Shown: positions 23,601-36,360, numbered from the stretch's first letter. The stretch is 64,000 bases of DNA from Apium graveolens (GCF_009905375.1 NC_133653.1:90013004-90077003); one strand, 5' to 3'. Made by a program: numbers and translations. Notes: generated by a model not told the origin, from the letters alone.

Positions 23601-24525
23601 TTTCTGATTTATGCTGATACTTACTTTGTTGTTAAATATCAAAGGTGGTATTAGTATAGATGATTGATGTTGACTTCAGTATGGGATGTTGTGAACATCA
23701 AAGTTTGTATTGATATCTAATTTGATATGACAACAAAATAAGTATTAATTTCAAGAGTTCGGTTTTGAGTAAAGTTTATGATTCAATCCATAATCATTGT
23801 TTCATATTATTGTGGTTTACAATATTTCTGTAAACACTGTTGTACGAGTTTTATTCTCGTCAAGATTCAAAGTATTGCTGAAACATTTCGCTCAAAAATA
23901 TCAAAATGGTTTTGAATATAATTAAGGAATCAATTTTGGGGTTCCTCACTAAAATTTTATGATTCAGGAATTATGATTTTAAAATGGTCTGCACTAATGC
24001 AGATGTTGGTTTTATATCAAAATGACCCTATATTCGCTATAATGATCTTGCTGAGCATTTCTTTCGCTCATACTTTCCTGTTTTAAATTTAACCTCCAGT
24101 GAGGATTAGCTTGCGCTGTTTAACCGCGTAATTCGAGGAAGCAAAGAAGAAGTTTTTGAAAAGTGGTTGGTCCAGGGTTTGCGGACTAGTGTAAGTTTTA
24201 TTGTATACAGTTGTTTATATTATATTATATTATATTTTTGTTATTTTATAGTTGGGCCTAGTATACTTCTTTTCGAAGTTATACTAGCAGGTTGGTTTTG
24301 AATTAGAATTGTTGAAAAGAGTTTTAAAAGAAAGTGAAAAATTTATTGGTGGAATTTAGAATTCTTGTTTTTAGAACTGTAACCTTAAAAGATCTTGGAT
24401 TAGTTTGGGGTCATAAATGATAAATAACTTCCGCTGGCACTTATTTATTGATTAAACAAGTTAATTTGGATTGAGGTTTCATAGTGACGACCAAATCCTC
24501 TGACCCCGGATTTGGGGACGTTACA
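20679..24525 (+). mobile_element. Element B: 5' LTR, part 3 of 3
   Basis: Continues the match to B's 3' LTR (26385 onward) and ends GGGGACGTTACA next to the primer site at 24529. With A, C and their duplications removed, the 5' LTR is about 4.45 kb. Over a 400-base sample the two LTRs differ at about 4 %, so B is clearly older than A, as nesting demands. There is a TATA box at 21095-21103. The open frames at 21429-21743 and 21783-22053 recur in the 3' LTR copy but have no known domain. The last 1.3 kb has no counterpart in the truncated 3' LTR and matches the inverted LTR D instead. Confidence 0.9.
21095..21103 (+). promoter_or_regulatory. Probable TATA box, 5' LTR of B
   Basis: TATAAATAG preceded by an A-rich run, conserved at 26800-26808 in the 3' LTR and in LTR C. 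By LTR logic, the R region starts about 30 bases downstream. Confidence 0.6.
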
Positions 24526-25775
24526 GGTTGGTATCAGAGCTGAGGTTATAGTAAACTAGAAATGAGAGTGTGTAGGAGTGTGTATAGCTATGTGAGGACG
24601 TTGGAGCTCATATCAAGTTCATGTTGGACTATTGGATATAGGACCAACGAGTAAGTTAAGATAGGCGCATTTGTTCGAGATGGTTGTGTTCGGCTGAATG
24701 AAACTTCGGGAAGTTGCAAACGTCTATCGTGGAATCTTTCGAGGCTACTATGATTCGACGACGATGAAGATTATCGATATCCTTGGAACATGAAGAAGTG
24801 TCTAGATTCAGATGGCGAGTCAACAGAAGAGCTCAAATAGAAGATAAGTATTAAGATCTTGGCAATACCTTCTCTTTCTATAACTTCCTTCGACCTCTCT
24901 CAAAAAGAGGTATCTGTTAGAGGATATATTCCCTAACACTCTTTTAGTCATTTTGTGCCAGAATTTTATTCTCTGGATTTCATTTACTTCAGAAATATCA
25001 ATGTTGAAATCTTTTTAGTTTTATTCATTTGATTTTGAATTCCTTTGAAATTCTTTTATTCTGACTGAGATGAACAACCCTATATATAGGGGACACAAGG
25101 TATACCTGTCTGTGTGATAGGAGTTGGATAGGACGTCATCACTTGTATGTGTTGTGAATACATGAAGGTTAACAACCTTTAGTAGTGTCTTGATTTTGGC
25201 ACGCAACACCAAGTTCGTTTGATCATATTGATCTCTCAGTTATTCTCTTATTTCAACAATACTTTTTCACAAATTCATAATTTTGTCCTGTTATGACATA
25301 AAATTCTTTCATCTTTGAAATTCTATGATTTTATCATCTCAAATATTCGAAGGTATGCCAATCAAGTTGAGCTGAGTTATCTTTGACAAGTCCAAGTAGG
25401 GTTATGTGATGGAATTACCAATGGCAATTGTGGATTGCAATGCGATTCGAATATCAGTGGCGTATGACAAAGTCAGTCTGTTTCTTTACTTCTCTCTCTA
25501 TTTATCTCTCTCTTTCTTTTCTTTCATTCTATATTCCTCTCTATTTTTCTTTCTCTCGATCAGTAAATGTGATCCTATTGAGAAATTGGTCAAAGAATGT
25601 GGATGGAACAATGTTGCGGAGTGAAGCTCCCGTGATAACTATATGGTATAAGGAATTGCAGTGTTATTGGAAATTTTGAGAAAAATTGTTTATGCAAGAT
25701 TGGGAAGTTGGTTAGAAGACCCTTAGTGCTTTCTTCTACTGATTCCGAGGACGAAATCCTTATAAGGGGGTAAAT
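24526..25775 (+). mobile_element. Element B: short (1.25-kb) non-coding internal region
   Basis: Between the primer site (24529-24540) and the polypurine run TATAAGGGGG (about 25761-25770). At 1.25 kb it cannot encode gag-pol, and I see no domain. At 24990-25260 it resembles the island inside element A's integrase, followed by a GAGTTATCTT-containing block near 25371. A pyrimidine-rich microsatellite-like stretch lies at about 25477-25560. The last bases before the LTR (CCGAGGACGAAATCCTTATAAG) match the usual chromovirus end. B is therefore non-autonomous: either an internal deletion derivative or an element that always depends on another's enzymes. Confidence 0.8.
24529..24540 (+). other. 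Primer binding site of element B
   Basis: TGGTATCAGAGC three bases after the CA end of the 5' LTR. Confidence 0.95.
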
Positions 25776-28700
25776 TGTAATATCCCATATTTTCAGATAT
25801 TATTATTATAATTATTTGAAATTGTTTATTTGATTTTATGTGAATTTTAGGGAATTATATGGTAATTGGAGTTAATGCTTTGGATGTTTATATATGATAT
25901 TCTTTGGGTATTTTAATTTTTATATGTCCAGAATAAAATATAGGTAATTATGGTATTTTTCTGGTAATTTTTGGATCATTATATGATTTTATAATGACTT
26001 ATAGATTTAATAATTATTTTCTGAGTAATTATAAAACTATTTTATAAAGCCGGGAATCGTCCAACTTCAATCGTTTTTACATTTTTATAACCCGAAACTC
26101 TTCTGAAAACTCCTTCTTAACATAATCTGGTAATTCCGGACATTTTCCATGTTTTAACTTTTTCGATCCGGATTACGGTTTGACCCGTAAACGTCCCGGC
26201 GCAAAATTTTCGATATGATAAACGTTTTAATAGATCAACAAAACCCGTATTATTGAGAGATGGGATATTTTACGTTATTTCTTTTAAGGTGCTTTATAAG
26301 AAGCCCGGTCTTGATAATTATCCAAATCTGATATTTAATTGTATCATTTTTATAGTTACTTAGCGGCTAAGTAATGTATTTTCGGATATGATATGACCCA
26401 ATAGAATACCCGTTACGTGTTTAAACTGCATTCAGATGAATCGATCTGCAATCTGGACTCGTATTTATGTGCATTTAAATGTATTTTATGTGTTTTCGGT
26501 CCTTTCTGTTAATTTAGGAGTCGTATATATTTTTCAAAAATCAACGGACCGGGACCCCACCGGGACGTTAAAGCCCCCAAAATTTACATTTTTATTTTTA
26601 TAAAATCATTCATGTTTTAAATACCCAGTATTTCTGCATCTTTGCATTATTTGCAAATTTCAGGAAATTTCGATATAAACTTTATATTTTATCGCTTTTA
26701 AAATTATTCCCCGTAATTGATAATTTTGGGGCTTAATTATTTTAATTATGGGAATAAAAATACCCCAAAATTGATTTTGGGTATTTATTTTCCAGAAAAT
26801 ATAAATAGATAAAATTTCAGTTTATTATGTATTTTTATCAAAAAAATTAGAAAAATAGAGAGAATTTTGGGGGTGAAATCTCTTGTCCAACCTTTGATTC
26901 ATGATTTTGCTCAATTTAGGGAACCGAATCGGACGTTCTAGTAATCAAAACAATCCTTGTTTCAAGCCCTATCCATTGATACCAAAATTAAGATTCGAGA
27001 GTAAGTTTTGTGAAAAATCGATTTTTGGTGTTCTTGAGTTGAATTTAGCTTTTAAATTCTGTTGATTGTTGTCTGATTTTGAGTTTATAATAAGCTTTAA
27101 CATGATTGTTATGATCGATTTATGTTATTAAATCGTATGTTTTAGTCTAGGAAGTATACCATCGAGTTCTTCATTTTTTTGGATTTTAGATTCGACTTTT
27201 CTGGAATTATGAATAAAGGACTGTTGATTTTGATTATTTGTAATGATTGTGTTGATCTTAAGCTTCATTTTGCATTAAGAATCATTGAATTTGGTGTTAA
27301 AATGAAGGAGCTCGACTGTTGGCCCGAAAAGGTCGGATTATCGCCGGGTTTTATGGATTTTCGATCGGAAATGACGAGTTTATGCTCGTCTGTTATGGTT
27401 GTTGCTAGTTCTGGTATTGTAGTGATCAGTAGAATCGTTTTGCTATAAAAATCGGATATTTTAATCAGGATTCGAGGTCACTGGAAGACAGAAGTTGGCC
27501 GGAATTCTCGGCCGGAATCTGGAATTTCCAGATTCCAGCGAGATACCGGTCATTTTCTTCGTATTTCCGGCGGTCCCTCCAGCCACTCCCCACCGCCCTT
27601 TAATCCATTTTCTTGCTTTGGCTGTTTTTATTTTCTGTTTCTGCATTTTCTGTTTTATTTTAATTCAAAATTCCTTTCTATTTTCTAAAAAAATTGTTTC
27701 TTTTAATTTCAAAAACCATTTGGTTATTATTTTTAAACTCCAAAAATTATTCACTTGATTATTTTAAATTCCTAAAATTATTTTCTTTTATTATTTTCAA
27801 AAATCTAATTTGATTTATTTATTTATAATTCATTTTAGTTAATTATTTATGAATTTAATTAATTGATTAAAATCATTTAATCAATTATTTCATTTATAAA
27901 TATTTAAATAAATGTAAATTATTTATAATTAATTCAAATAATTCCTAAAAATTGTTTTTAAGCTTTTAAAAATTATATTTTGGTATTTAAAAATCAATTA
28001 ATATTATTATTAATTGATTTATTTGATTTATTCCCATTTATTCGTATTTTATTCGTAGAAAATAAACTGTTCGTCCGTTTAATACAAAACGAACACGTAT
28101 TATTCCGCTTTTAATAAAAATACTTTCGAGACTCAAATCCTTTTTGTTTCGAAAGATCGCTTGTTTTACGAATCATTCTGAGTCGCTTATTTATCTAAAA
28201 TACGTATTTTGACCCGATTCCAGTTTTAAACGTACCGAGTCGAACCTTTTAACGAACTGAGTCATGTGTGATATGAATTATGTGATACGTAAGTTATGTG
28301 TTTATGTTTTATGTGAATTATGTGCATATGTGGATCAAGAGTCCTGTGTTTGTCTATAATATTTATGTGTGGGCTCTCGTATGGGTAGACGATAGGGTAT
28401 CGACGCGCAGTTGGTCGAGTGATTATTGTTTGGACGATTAAAGTGTGATCTTTTAATGATAGATGCGAGTCTTTCAAGGCGATCAAGACCAGATGGTATG
28501 GATGAAGACTAGAGTTGAATAGTATGGAATATTGGGTTGCGGCACTGCATGAGCAGCAGGCCAAAGGATTAGTAGAAGAAAGACGATGATGTTTTGAGAC
28601 AGAATGTCAGAATAGATGCATTTTGCGAGTGTGACTAACTGCTAAAAACCCAAAGGCAAGTATCCCTATCATCACTTCTTGTTCAAGTGATATTTATTTT

Positions 28701-28874
28701 AAATCTTCTTATGCAAGTATTGCTTTCCCTATTCTCAGTTCAAGATAGATAAATGTTTTACATATCGCTGAATTAAATGATTCTGTTTATGCAAGTACTT
28801 TCCTGCTATTCTATGTTCAGAATAGCTAAGTGATTTTACTTATCAAATTATCATTTTTATAAATGTTTTGGATT
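25776..28874 (+). mobile_element. Element B: 3' LTR, truncated at its 3' end
   Basis: Begins TGTAATATCCC and aligns along the 5' LTR to the point equal to about 23187. It then changes abruptly at 28874/28875 into an inverted LTR. About 1.3 kb of LTR 3' end is missing, so there is no downstream terminus or target duplication. TATA box at 26800-26808. The junction falls in a small palindrome (GGATTcataAATCC, 28870-28883). Confidence 0.9.
26800..26808 (+). promoter_or_regulatory. Probable TATA box, 3' LTR of B
   Basis: TATAAATAG, the counterpart of 21095-21103. Confidence 0.55.
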
Positions 28875-31800
28875 CATAAATCCTTTTGATATTTTTGAGC
28901 GAAAATACTTCAGCAATACTTTGAATCTTGACGGGAATAAAACTCGTAAAAATAGTGTTTACGAAAATATTGTAAACAACATTAACATGAAATAATGATT
29001 ATGGAATGAATCATAAACTTTATTCAAAACCAAACTCTTGATATTAATACTTATTTTGTTGTCATAATAAATTAGATATCAATATGAACTTTGATGCTCA
29101 CAACATCCCATACTGAAGTCAACATCAATCATCGATACTAATACCACTTTTGATATTTAACGACAAAGTAAGTATTAGCATAAATCAGAGACTGAATCAA
29201 AACTGCATTTTACCTTTTATCTAAAACATAAACAGTTGATAATTCATTTATTCTATGATTATCAAAACAATTTAGAAACAACATTTTAGATTGGAACTAA
29301 TTATGCACTATGTTGTTCCTAATGATCAGTCATGAAACAGCACCGGTATCCCGCAACCATACCGTAAATATAGGTCCCCCGTATCCCGCAGCCATACGGT
29401 ACCTATAGGGCGCCAGAAAAGGCATATATTCACCTTGTAAGATATTACACTTTCGTATAATAGCTCACGCTGGACCGGTGCCTCGGCCTCTTACACAACC
29501 AGTAACCATCCAATCTTAAAACATTTTATTGAAAAGGAGCGGAATTAATCGACAACCTAAATAATTTTATTCCCCCATTCACTTGGGCAGGAATACTTGC
29601 AACAAAATCATTTTTTCTCAAAACCCAAAATATTTATAAATCCATCCAGTTGATAAGTAAAATCACTTAGCTATTCTGAACATAGAATAGCAAGAAAGTA
29701 CTTGCATAAACAGAATCATTTAATTCAGCGATATCTAAAACATTTATCTATTCTTAACTGAGAATAGGGAAAGTAATACTTGCATAATAAGATTCAAAAT
29801 AAATATCACTTGAACAATAAGTGATGATAGCGATACTTGCCTTTAGTTTTTAGCAGTTAGTCACACTCGTAATGACACATCTATTCTGACATTCTATCTC
29901 AAAACATCATTGCCTTTCTTTTCAACACTTTACTGATATGTTTCTCCTGCGATTGCTAGAAGCCATATATCCAATACCATTCCATCTCATTCTTTATCCA
30001 ACGTCTTACCTGATCAACTCGAATGATCCGCATCTATAATTAAAATATATAATTTTAATCGTCTAAACGATAATTACTCGACGGACTGCGCATCAAAACC
30101 CTATCGTCTACCCATACGATAACCCGCACATATAGAAGACAGTCAAACACAAGACTCTTGACTCATGTATGCACGTAATTCACATAATATATAAACACAT
30201 AAGCCACATATCAAATAATTCATATCATATATGAATCAGTTCGTCAAAAGGTTTGACTCGGTATGCTTAAAACTGAAATCAGGTCAAAAATATGATATAT
30301 CCTTCAAAAATCGACTTACAATTAACTTGCAAAACAAGAGACCTTTCGAAAAAAAAGGATTTAGGTCTTGACAGTATTTTTAATGAAAGCGGAATATTTT
30401 TTTGAGTCTATACGTGTTCGTTTCGTATTAAACGGACGAACGGTCTATTTATTATGAATAAAATAAGAATAAATCAAAACAAATTATAAATAATTGAATC
30501 AAATTATGATTTTCGAAAATAATAAAAGATAATAATCTGAAATTGAAATAAATATTTTAGAAAAACTTTCGAAATAATGTCTTTGTAAAATGGACTTTTC
30601 CCGGTCATACCCCTCAAAATCAATTTAAAACAACACAATCCGACTGTACTATAATAAAACCAATAAATTTAAACACACAATAATTTATATTTACACGTAT
30701 AAACACGCCAGAAATGAAAAACATGGCCAAAAACGACTTTGACAACAACTTCTGAAATTTATGAAATAAAATATATAAACACTAACATGCTATAATATAC
30801 ACAAGTACGAAGGCGGAATTTCGGAATCGTTACCCAAAATAAATTCTGATCACCCCGAAGAGAATATCTGATGTCTGGAAAATATCTCCAAAAAAATCCG
30901 AAATTAATAGTGATAGATATATACACGCTGAGATGTCATGTGGAGTAATCAACGCCGTCAAACTCCTTTTCTATGCCCCGAAAATAAATTAAAACAGAAA
31001 ATATGCTCCGTAAATTTTCTTCTCAAAACCTTGCAATATATACCTTTGCGTTGGTATGGAAGCGCTAATCATTTATATATATAATAATTGAAATTTGGAC
31101 GGACGGTAGAGAAGATATTAATTTTTGAAAATTAAAAGTATATATAAACACGGATAGAGGAGAGAGGGAGCTTTGGGGGCGGTGGAACAGGAGGGGGGCA
31201 AAGAAAATATGATAAGGGGGTGGGGGTACGTGGGTAGTTTATAGGATTTTTGTTTTTCTTTATTTTTCCCTTTTTTCCTTTTTTTTGTTTTCTTTTTCTT
31301 TTAACTAAAATCAATTCAAATCAATTAGCCCAAAATTAATAATTAGCGGGGAATAATATTTAATCAAATAAATATGAAATTTATACCAAAATTTCCTAAA
31401 AATTATGAATATTTAAAAAATATGAAAATATGATATATTTGAAAGTCCCACGATTTTATAAAAATAAAATTCTGATTTTTTTGGGGTTTGATGTCCCGAT
31501 AAGGGCCAGGTCCGATAATTTTTATGAAACCGAAATATTTCTAAAATTCTCGGAATATTTAAAAATTAATAATATAAAATTTTCATAATTTTTAAAGTAT
31601 TTTTGAAACGCAGATCAGACCCACATTTTACGATCTAACGAACAAACGTGCGGGTGAATTTAATCCCAAAAATTTTCCGAAATAATTTTAAAATTCTAAA
31701 AATATTCAAAACGTAAGAAAATATAAGTTTCATGATTTTTGAAATATAATGGAATATAATACTGAATTTATACTTATATATCGGATCCAAAAATAGATTA

Positions 31801-32784
31801 CTTAGCCGCTAAGTAACTATAAAAACGATATAATATAATATCAGATTTGGATAATTATCAAAACTGAGCTTCTTATAAAACACCCTATGAGAAAGTAATG
31901 TACAAATATCTCATCTCTCGAGAATACGGGTTTTATTGATCTACCGAAATAAATATCGTATCAAAAATTTTACGCCGGGACTCGTACGGGTCAAACAGTA
32001 CTCCGGATCGAAAAGTTCAAAACACGGAAAATGTTCAGAATAATCAAATTGGGTTAGGAAGGAGTTTTCCGAAGAGTTCCGGGTTGTAAAAATGTAAAAA
32101 CGGTTGAAGTTAGACGATTTCTGGCTTTATAAAATAGTTTTATAATTACTGAGAAAATAGTTATTAAATCTATAAATCCTTATAAAGTCATATAGAAATC
32201 CAAAAATTACTAGAAGATACCATAATTATCTATATTTTATGAAGTTAGACGATTTCTGGCTTTATAAAATTGTTTTATAATTACTGAGAAAATAGTTATT
32301 AAATCTATAAATCCTTATAAAGTCATATAGAAATCCAAAAATTACTAGAAAATACCATAATTATCTATACTTTATTCTGGACATATTAAAAATCAAAATA
32401 CTTACACTTTATCACATATAAACACCCAAATATAAATATCAATCATCAGATAATTCACCAAAATTTCCATAATAATCACATAATAATTTTTTATTGATAA
32501 AAATAATTTCACGATATTTCTCGAATATTACAAAACAATTTCAATTTACCGATATCATTAAGATCGGCTTTCAAATAACTTTTGAAAATAATACATTTAA
32601 GTAAATATTTTCAAGAATTAACAAGGATCGATATAACACTTAACAATTAGCACATTACCATTTAATAACACCAACTCGTCAAACATGAATAAAATATCCA
32701 TCATTTTATTCCTTCTAAATCGGAAAATCACATAAATATATTCAAATATTAATTATAATAATTATAGAAATACGGGATATTACA
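28875..32784 (-). mobile_element. LTR D: B-related LTR in inverted orientation, 3' end missing
   Basis: Read from the minus strand this is an LTR that begins TGTAATATCCCG at 32784 and follows the same order of blocks as B's LTR, including the TAGCGGCTAAG block (about 31800) and the alternating CTTGCATAA/AGAATAG blocks (about 29640-29860). It reaches a point about 610 bases short of the LTR end. It is considerably more diverged from B than B's LTRs are from each other, especially at 30350-31800, so it is a sister family and not a copy of B's LTR. The edge at 32784 abuts Tat pol sequence, so D was inserted in element E. A 135-bp tandem duplication lies at 32106-32375. Confidence 0.85.
32106..32375 (-). 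repeat. 135-bp tandem duplication inside LTR D
   Basis: Two nearly identical 135-bp copies, 32106-32240 and 32241-32375, both starting GAAGTTAGACGATTTC and both ending TTTTAT/CTTTAT. Only a few bases differ. B's LTRs have a single copy, so this is a recent event private to D. Confidence 0.95.
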
Positions 32785-33105
32785 TCGACTATTGAAAAGT
32801 TTGCTTTAGCCCTGGTGATGGCCTCAAGAAAATTGCGTCCTTACTTCCAAGCTCATAAGATTGAGGTACTAACGAATCATCCTTTGAGAAGCATCTTTCA
32901 CAGTCCTAAAGCCAGTGGGGGGTTGATTAAATGGGCTATTGAACTGGGAGAATTTGACATAAAATATAAGCCACGAACACCAATAAAAGCCCAAGCCTTG
33001 ACTGACTTCATGGTTGAATGTACCATCCCCAACCAAGAAGTCGGGGGGCAGGGAGATTCCAAACCTCAGGGCATAAAGGGAAATGAAGATAATGAAGGAG
33101 GATAG
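32785..33105 (+). pseudogene. pol: Element E (Tat lineage): RNase H, C-terminal part
   Basis: Ty3/gypsy Pol of the Tat lineage, cut at its left end by LTR D. The frame opens at TIEKFALALVMASRKLRPYF, the RNase H helix containing the catalytic Glu of the pol RNase H. It goes on through the LTNHPL step, GGLIKWAIELGEFDI and the KAQALTDFMVE end that marks Tat elements. RT and everything upstream are absent. A TAG at 33103-33105 ends the frame, but the same frame continues straight into the additional RNase H, so this is a nonsense mutation and not a natural end. Confidence 0.85.
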
Positions 33106-33117
33106 AACAAGGACAAT

Positions 33118-33531
33118 GAATTCTGGGTTCTCTATTTTGATGGAGCATCAAAAACAAATTTGAATGGAGCAGGGCTACTTTTACAAAGCCCCAATGGGTT
33201 CTTGATTGAATATTCTATGAAGTTAAATTTCCCAACTAAAAATAATGAAGCCGAGTATGAAGCTCTGATAGTTGGCATTGGCCTAGCAGGGACGTTGAGA
33301 GTCAAAAACTTGAAAGTTTGTGGAGACTCGAAACTGGTGGTATCCCAGGTCAAGAGAGAGTTTGAAGCAAGGGATGAAACCATGGAAAAGTATGTACGCT
33401 TAGTGAGGGTCGTGATGACTCAGTCTGATGAATGCCATGTTAAGCACATTCCAAGGGAAGAAAATGCTAAGGCCGATGCGTTATCCAAATTTTTCTTATC
33501 AGAAATAGAAGAAAGCTCTGGGAGCATGTAA
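33118..33531 (+). pseudogene. pol: Element E: additional RNase H (aRNH)
   Basis: A second RNase H domain, characteristic of Tat-lineage plant Ty3/gypsy elements. All catalytic acids are visible: YFDGAS (about 33133), NNEAEYEAL (about 33241), CGDSKLV (about 33320) and KADALSK (about 33470). The domain itself is uninterrupted between the TAG at 33103 and the TAA at 33529. In the family this domain probably helps remove RNA primer or template during reverse transcription. It lies directly between RNase H and integrase, its normal place. Confidence 0.88.
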
Positions 33532-33537
33532 TTTCGC

Positions 33538-34820
33538 GTTTTGAAAACACGGAACATAGACGTCAAGTTAATTGCCCCCATAGGACTTGAAGGGTCATGG
33601 ATAGATCCTATTAATGCTCAGCTACAAACCAGATGGCTTCCTAGTGATGATGTGGAAGCAAGAAAGTTGTTTGTACGAGCTCTAAAATATTCTCTGATTG
33701 ATGGGTTTTTTTAATAAAAGGTCTTTAATAGTTCCTTATTTAAGATGTCTCAGGCCGGATGAAGCTCGACTTGCTCTGGAGGAATTACATGAGGGTATAT
33801 GTGGCCAACACTTAGGGGGAAGGGCCTTAGCCCACAAAATTACCCGCTTAGGCTTCTATTGGCCAGAAATGAGGGTTGATGCCAAAAAATATGTGAAGAG
33901 ATGTGATCGTTGTCAGAAACATGCCCTTGTAGTAAGGCAGCCTCCCGAAATGCTCACTTCCATAAACTCTCCAATCCTATTTGCTATGTGGGGAATGGAT
34001 ATTCTTGGGCCGTTCCCAATGGCTACTATTCAAAGGAAGTTCTTGATCGTGGCAATTGATTATTTTATTAATTGGATCGAAGCCAAGCCCTTGGCCAAGA
34101 TTACAAGTCACTCAGTTCCTATGGGAGAATATTATGTGTAGGTATGGGATTCCCCGAATCTTGATGACTGATAATGGAACACAAATCAACAATAAGGAGT
34201 TCAAGAAGTACTATGAGGAGAATGAGATTGAGCTGCAATTCATTTCCGTGGCCCATCCTCAAGCCAATGGGAAAGCAGAGGTTGCAAATCGAATTAAAGT
34301 GGATAGGTAAGGAAGAGGATTAAAAATTCCAGGAATAACTGGGTAGATGAGATACTTTCAAAACTCTGGACTTATAGGACCACTTGTAGAGTCACTACGG
34401 GAGCAACACCAATTATGTTAGCATATGGGGAAGAAGCGGTTGTTCTAGTGGATATATCACATTCAACTCCGAGAATCCAAGCATACAATGCTGAAGAAAA
34501 TGAGGAAGGGAAAAGGTTAGCCCTGGACTTAATAGATAAAATGCAGGATGAAGCACATACGAAGATTGTGGGATATCAAAAAAAAAGCTTCCTTATATTA
34601 CAACCTAAGGGTGAAAGAAAGGTTTTTTAAATAAAAAGATCTAGTCTTAAGGAAGATTGAAGCTTCAATAATTAAACAGAAAGGAAAACTCGCCCCAAAA
34701 TGGGAAGGGATGTACAAAATTAAAAGTGTTTAAGGACGAGGATCTTACAAGTTGGAGACGATGGAAGGAGAAAAAGTTCCAAGGACTTGGCATGCCCAAA
34801 ACCTAAAGCTCTATTATATA
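33538..34820 (+). pseudogene. pol: Element E: integrase, frameshifted
   Basis: Tat integrase in order. The HHCC zinc finger (HEGICGQH, later CDRCQKH, about 33789-33925) has all four ligands. The core holds GMDILGPFP with the first Asp (about 33990), LMTDNGTQ with the second (about 34160) and QANGKAE with the final Glu (about 34262-34282). GATPIMLAYGEEAV follows (about 34399), and a C-terminal region ends in RTWHAQNLK (about 34783-34810). Breaks: stops at 33712-33717, a frameshift near 34135, a stop at 34308, and a further shift at about 34600. Non-functional, though every catalytic residue can still be read across frames. Confidence 0.88.
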
Positions 34821-35082
34821 TAGCTCGGAGGAAAAGAAGTGCATACTAGCTAAGGTGGCAATAAGGTTCAAAAGCACCATGAAGCTTTACATGCTTAGGA
34901 CTTTATATTTCAGTTCAATAGAATTTATATTTTAGCTTATGAATTTGGTTCGAACCCATCTTATATAAGGTTTTGAAAGACCAAATTATATTTTTGGAGC
35001 TACGATTTTCCCGATTTTAAAAGACCAAGTTATGTTCTTTAAGGTCTTTCTAGTCTACCGGGGAAATAGATTGAAGCGACCA
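34821..35082 (+). other. Element E: non-coding gap between integrase and the antisense ORF
   Basis: About 260 bases after the integrase C-terminus with no domain on either strand; the two convergent coding regions of E end on either side of it. Confidence 0.5.
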
Positions 35083-36236
35083 TTATTTGGCATGCTTCAT
35101 ATTCCCAATGATCGTGTCTTTTCCCCGGATTCCCCATACAGGCTGAAAGGATGCCCCCAACTTCTGTTTTGTGCGTAGGGGTTGGTTGGGGCCTTCTTTA
35201 TCCCCTTCTCCTACTTGGAGCAAAAATTCTGGGAAGCGGTCCCCATGGCATGGGTCTTTGAAGACCTTCCCGGCCCGCTTCATTCTAGTGGTCTCTAAGT
35301 CCTTAGGCTTAGTCACCTCCACTATTTTTTCAGCCACTGCATGAAGGGAGAAATAACAGTTGAGAAAGCAAGCCAAAAAGAAGAAACTTCTGAGTTAAAA
35401 CTTAAATCTATAAACTTAATCTTCATTGGAACAAGAGAAAGGCCGTGTTCCACCAGGACTGTCTCCATGATAAGATCCTAGGAATGAGTTGCCCCATTAT
35501 CCTGAGTAAGCAGATTGAAGGCCCTTGCCTCCTCTTCAGACAACACAATATCGTTGGGGCTCCCATCGACCACCTGCCCAAAGGATGAGCGGAAGAGCAT
35601 ACCCTAGTCGTCACCTTCCCAAAGCAAGTAAACAAATTCCTTATTCCAACCCAGGTTGTTATCAATGGACTTCCCGTTGATGATATGAGGGATAATAGGG
35701 CGTTGATTCAAGGTAACCCACCCTGGATTCTTGTCGGAGCTATTTTTGAACTGAAAAATCTTCTTGAAAACTACGACGGTAGGGGGAACATTGTGTTTGT
35801 TACATTACATCAAGAAATAAAGGATTAGCCTCCAAGTGTTGGGAGGAAGTTGGCAGGGGTTGATCCCAGCATCTGTAAGAAGAACAGGGATGAAAGAGTG
35901 AAAAGAAAACCTGACTCTAGACCTGATTGTGTCCCTGAAGACACACAAAGCATCCTTCTTCAAATGGAAAGCCCTGTCTGCGGTGCTTGCGAAGATCATC
36001 TTATAGGGCTTCTGAATCCTGAACACAGTGTTCAGCTTCTCCAGCTCCTTGGCGTCATAAAATGTGTTGATGTGATCTGAAATGTAGAAGAACATGCGTT
36101 TACGCATAAAAATGCAGAAAAATAAGAGCTCATGCACATAATGTATGAATTTATACTCATATAACAACCCAGAACTTAAAAAGAGAACTGGAAAACAAGA
36201 AGAACATGGTGAATATACCTGGAACAGTTTAGACAT
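35083..36236 (-). pseudogene. Element E: antisense ORF, 'putative gypsy-type transposon' family
   Basis: A gene on the strand opposite to pol, downstream of integrase, as known in several Tat-lineage elements. The N-terminal part from the ATG at 36236 includes FYDAKELEKLNTVFRI and ends in LLTDAGINPCQLPPNTWRL, the hallmark of the family annotated as Transposase_28 (PF04195). The frame continues past a stop near 35805 (KNPGWVTLNQRP, KEFVYLLWEG) and past two more stops to about 35420. A further segment lies at 35083-35376. Splice-like sites (CAG|GTATATTC at 36218, CATTTCAG at 36077; about 35415 to 35337) suggest introns, but the first junction does not close the frame. Its role in the element is unknown. 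Confidence 0.7.
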
Positions 36237-36360
36237 CTTCAACTAGAAACTGGAGCTGGATTGCCGGAAATACCTAGAATAGCCAGAGAGACTTGGAATT
36301 TTTTTGAAGAAAAGCAAGGCGTGTGAAATGAGAAGTGAGGAGAAATAATTTAACTCATTC

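Noticed and set aside
25406..25679. Two overlapping frames in B's interior rich in Leu, Phe and Ser
   Set aside because: They run through a CT-rich microsatellite-like tract, which yields such residues in any frame.
31132..31314. Lysine- and proline-rich 60-codon minus-strand frame
   Set aside because: Low-complexity T-rich and G-rich sequence in LTR D; no evidence for a gene.
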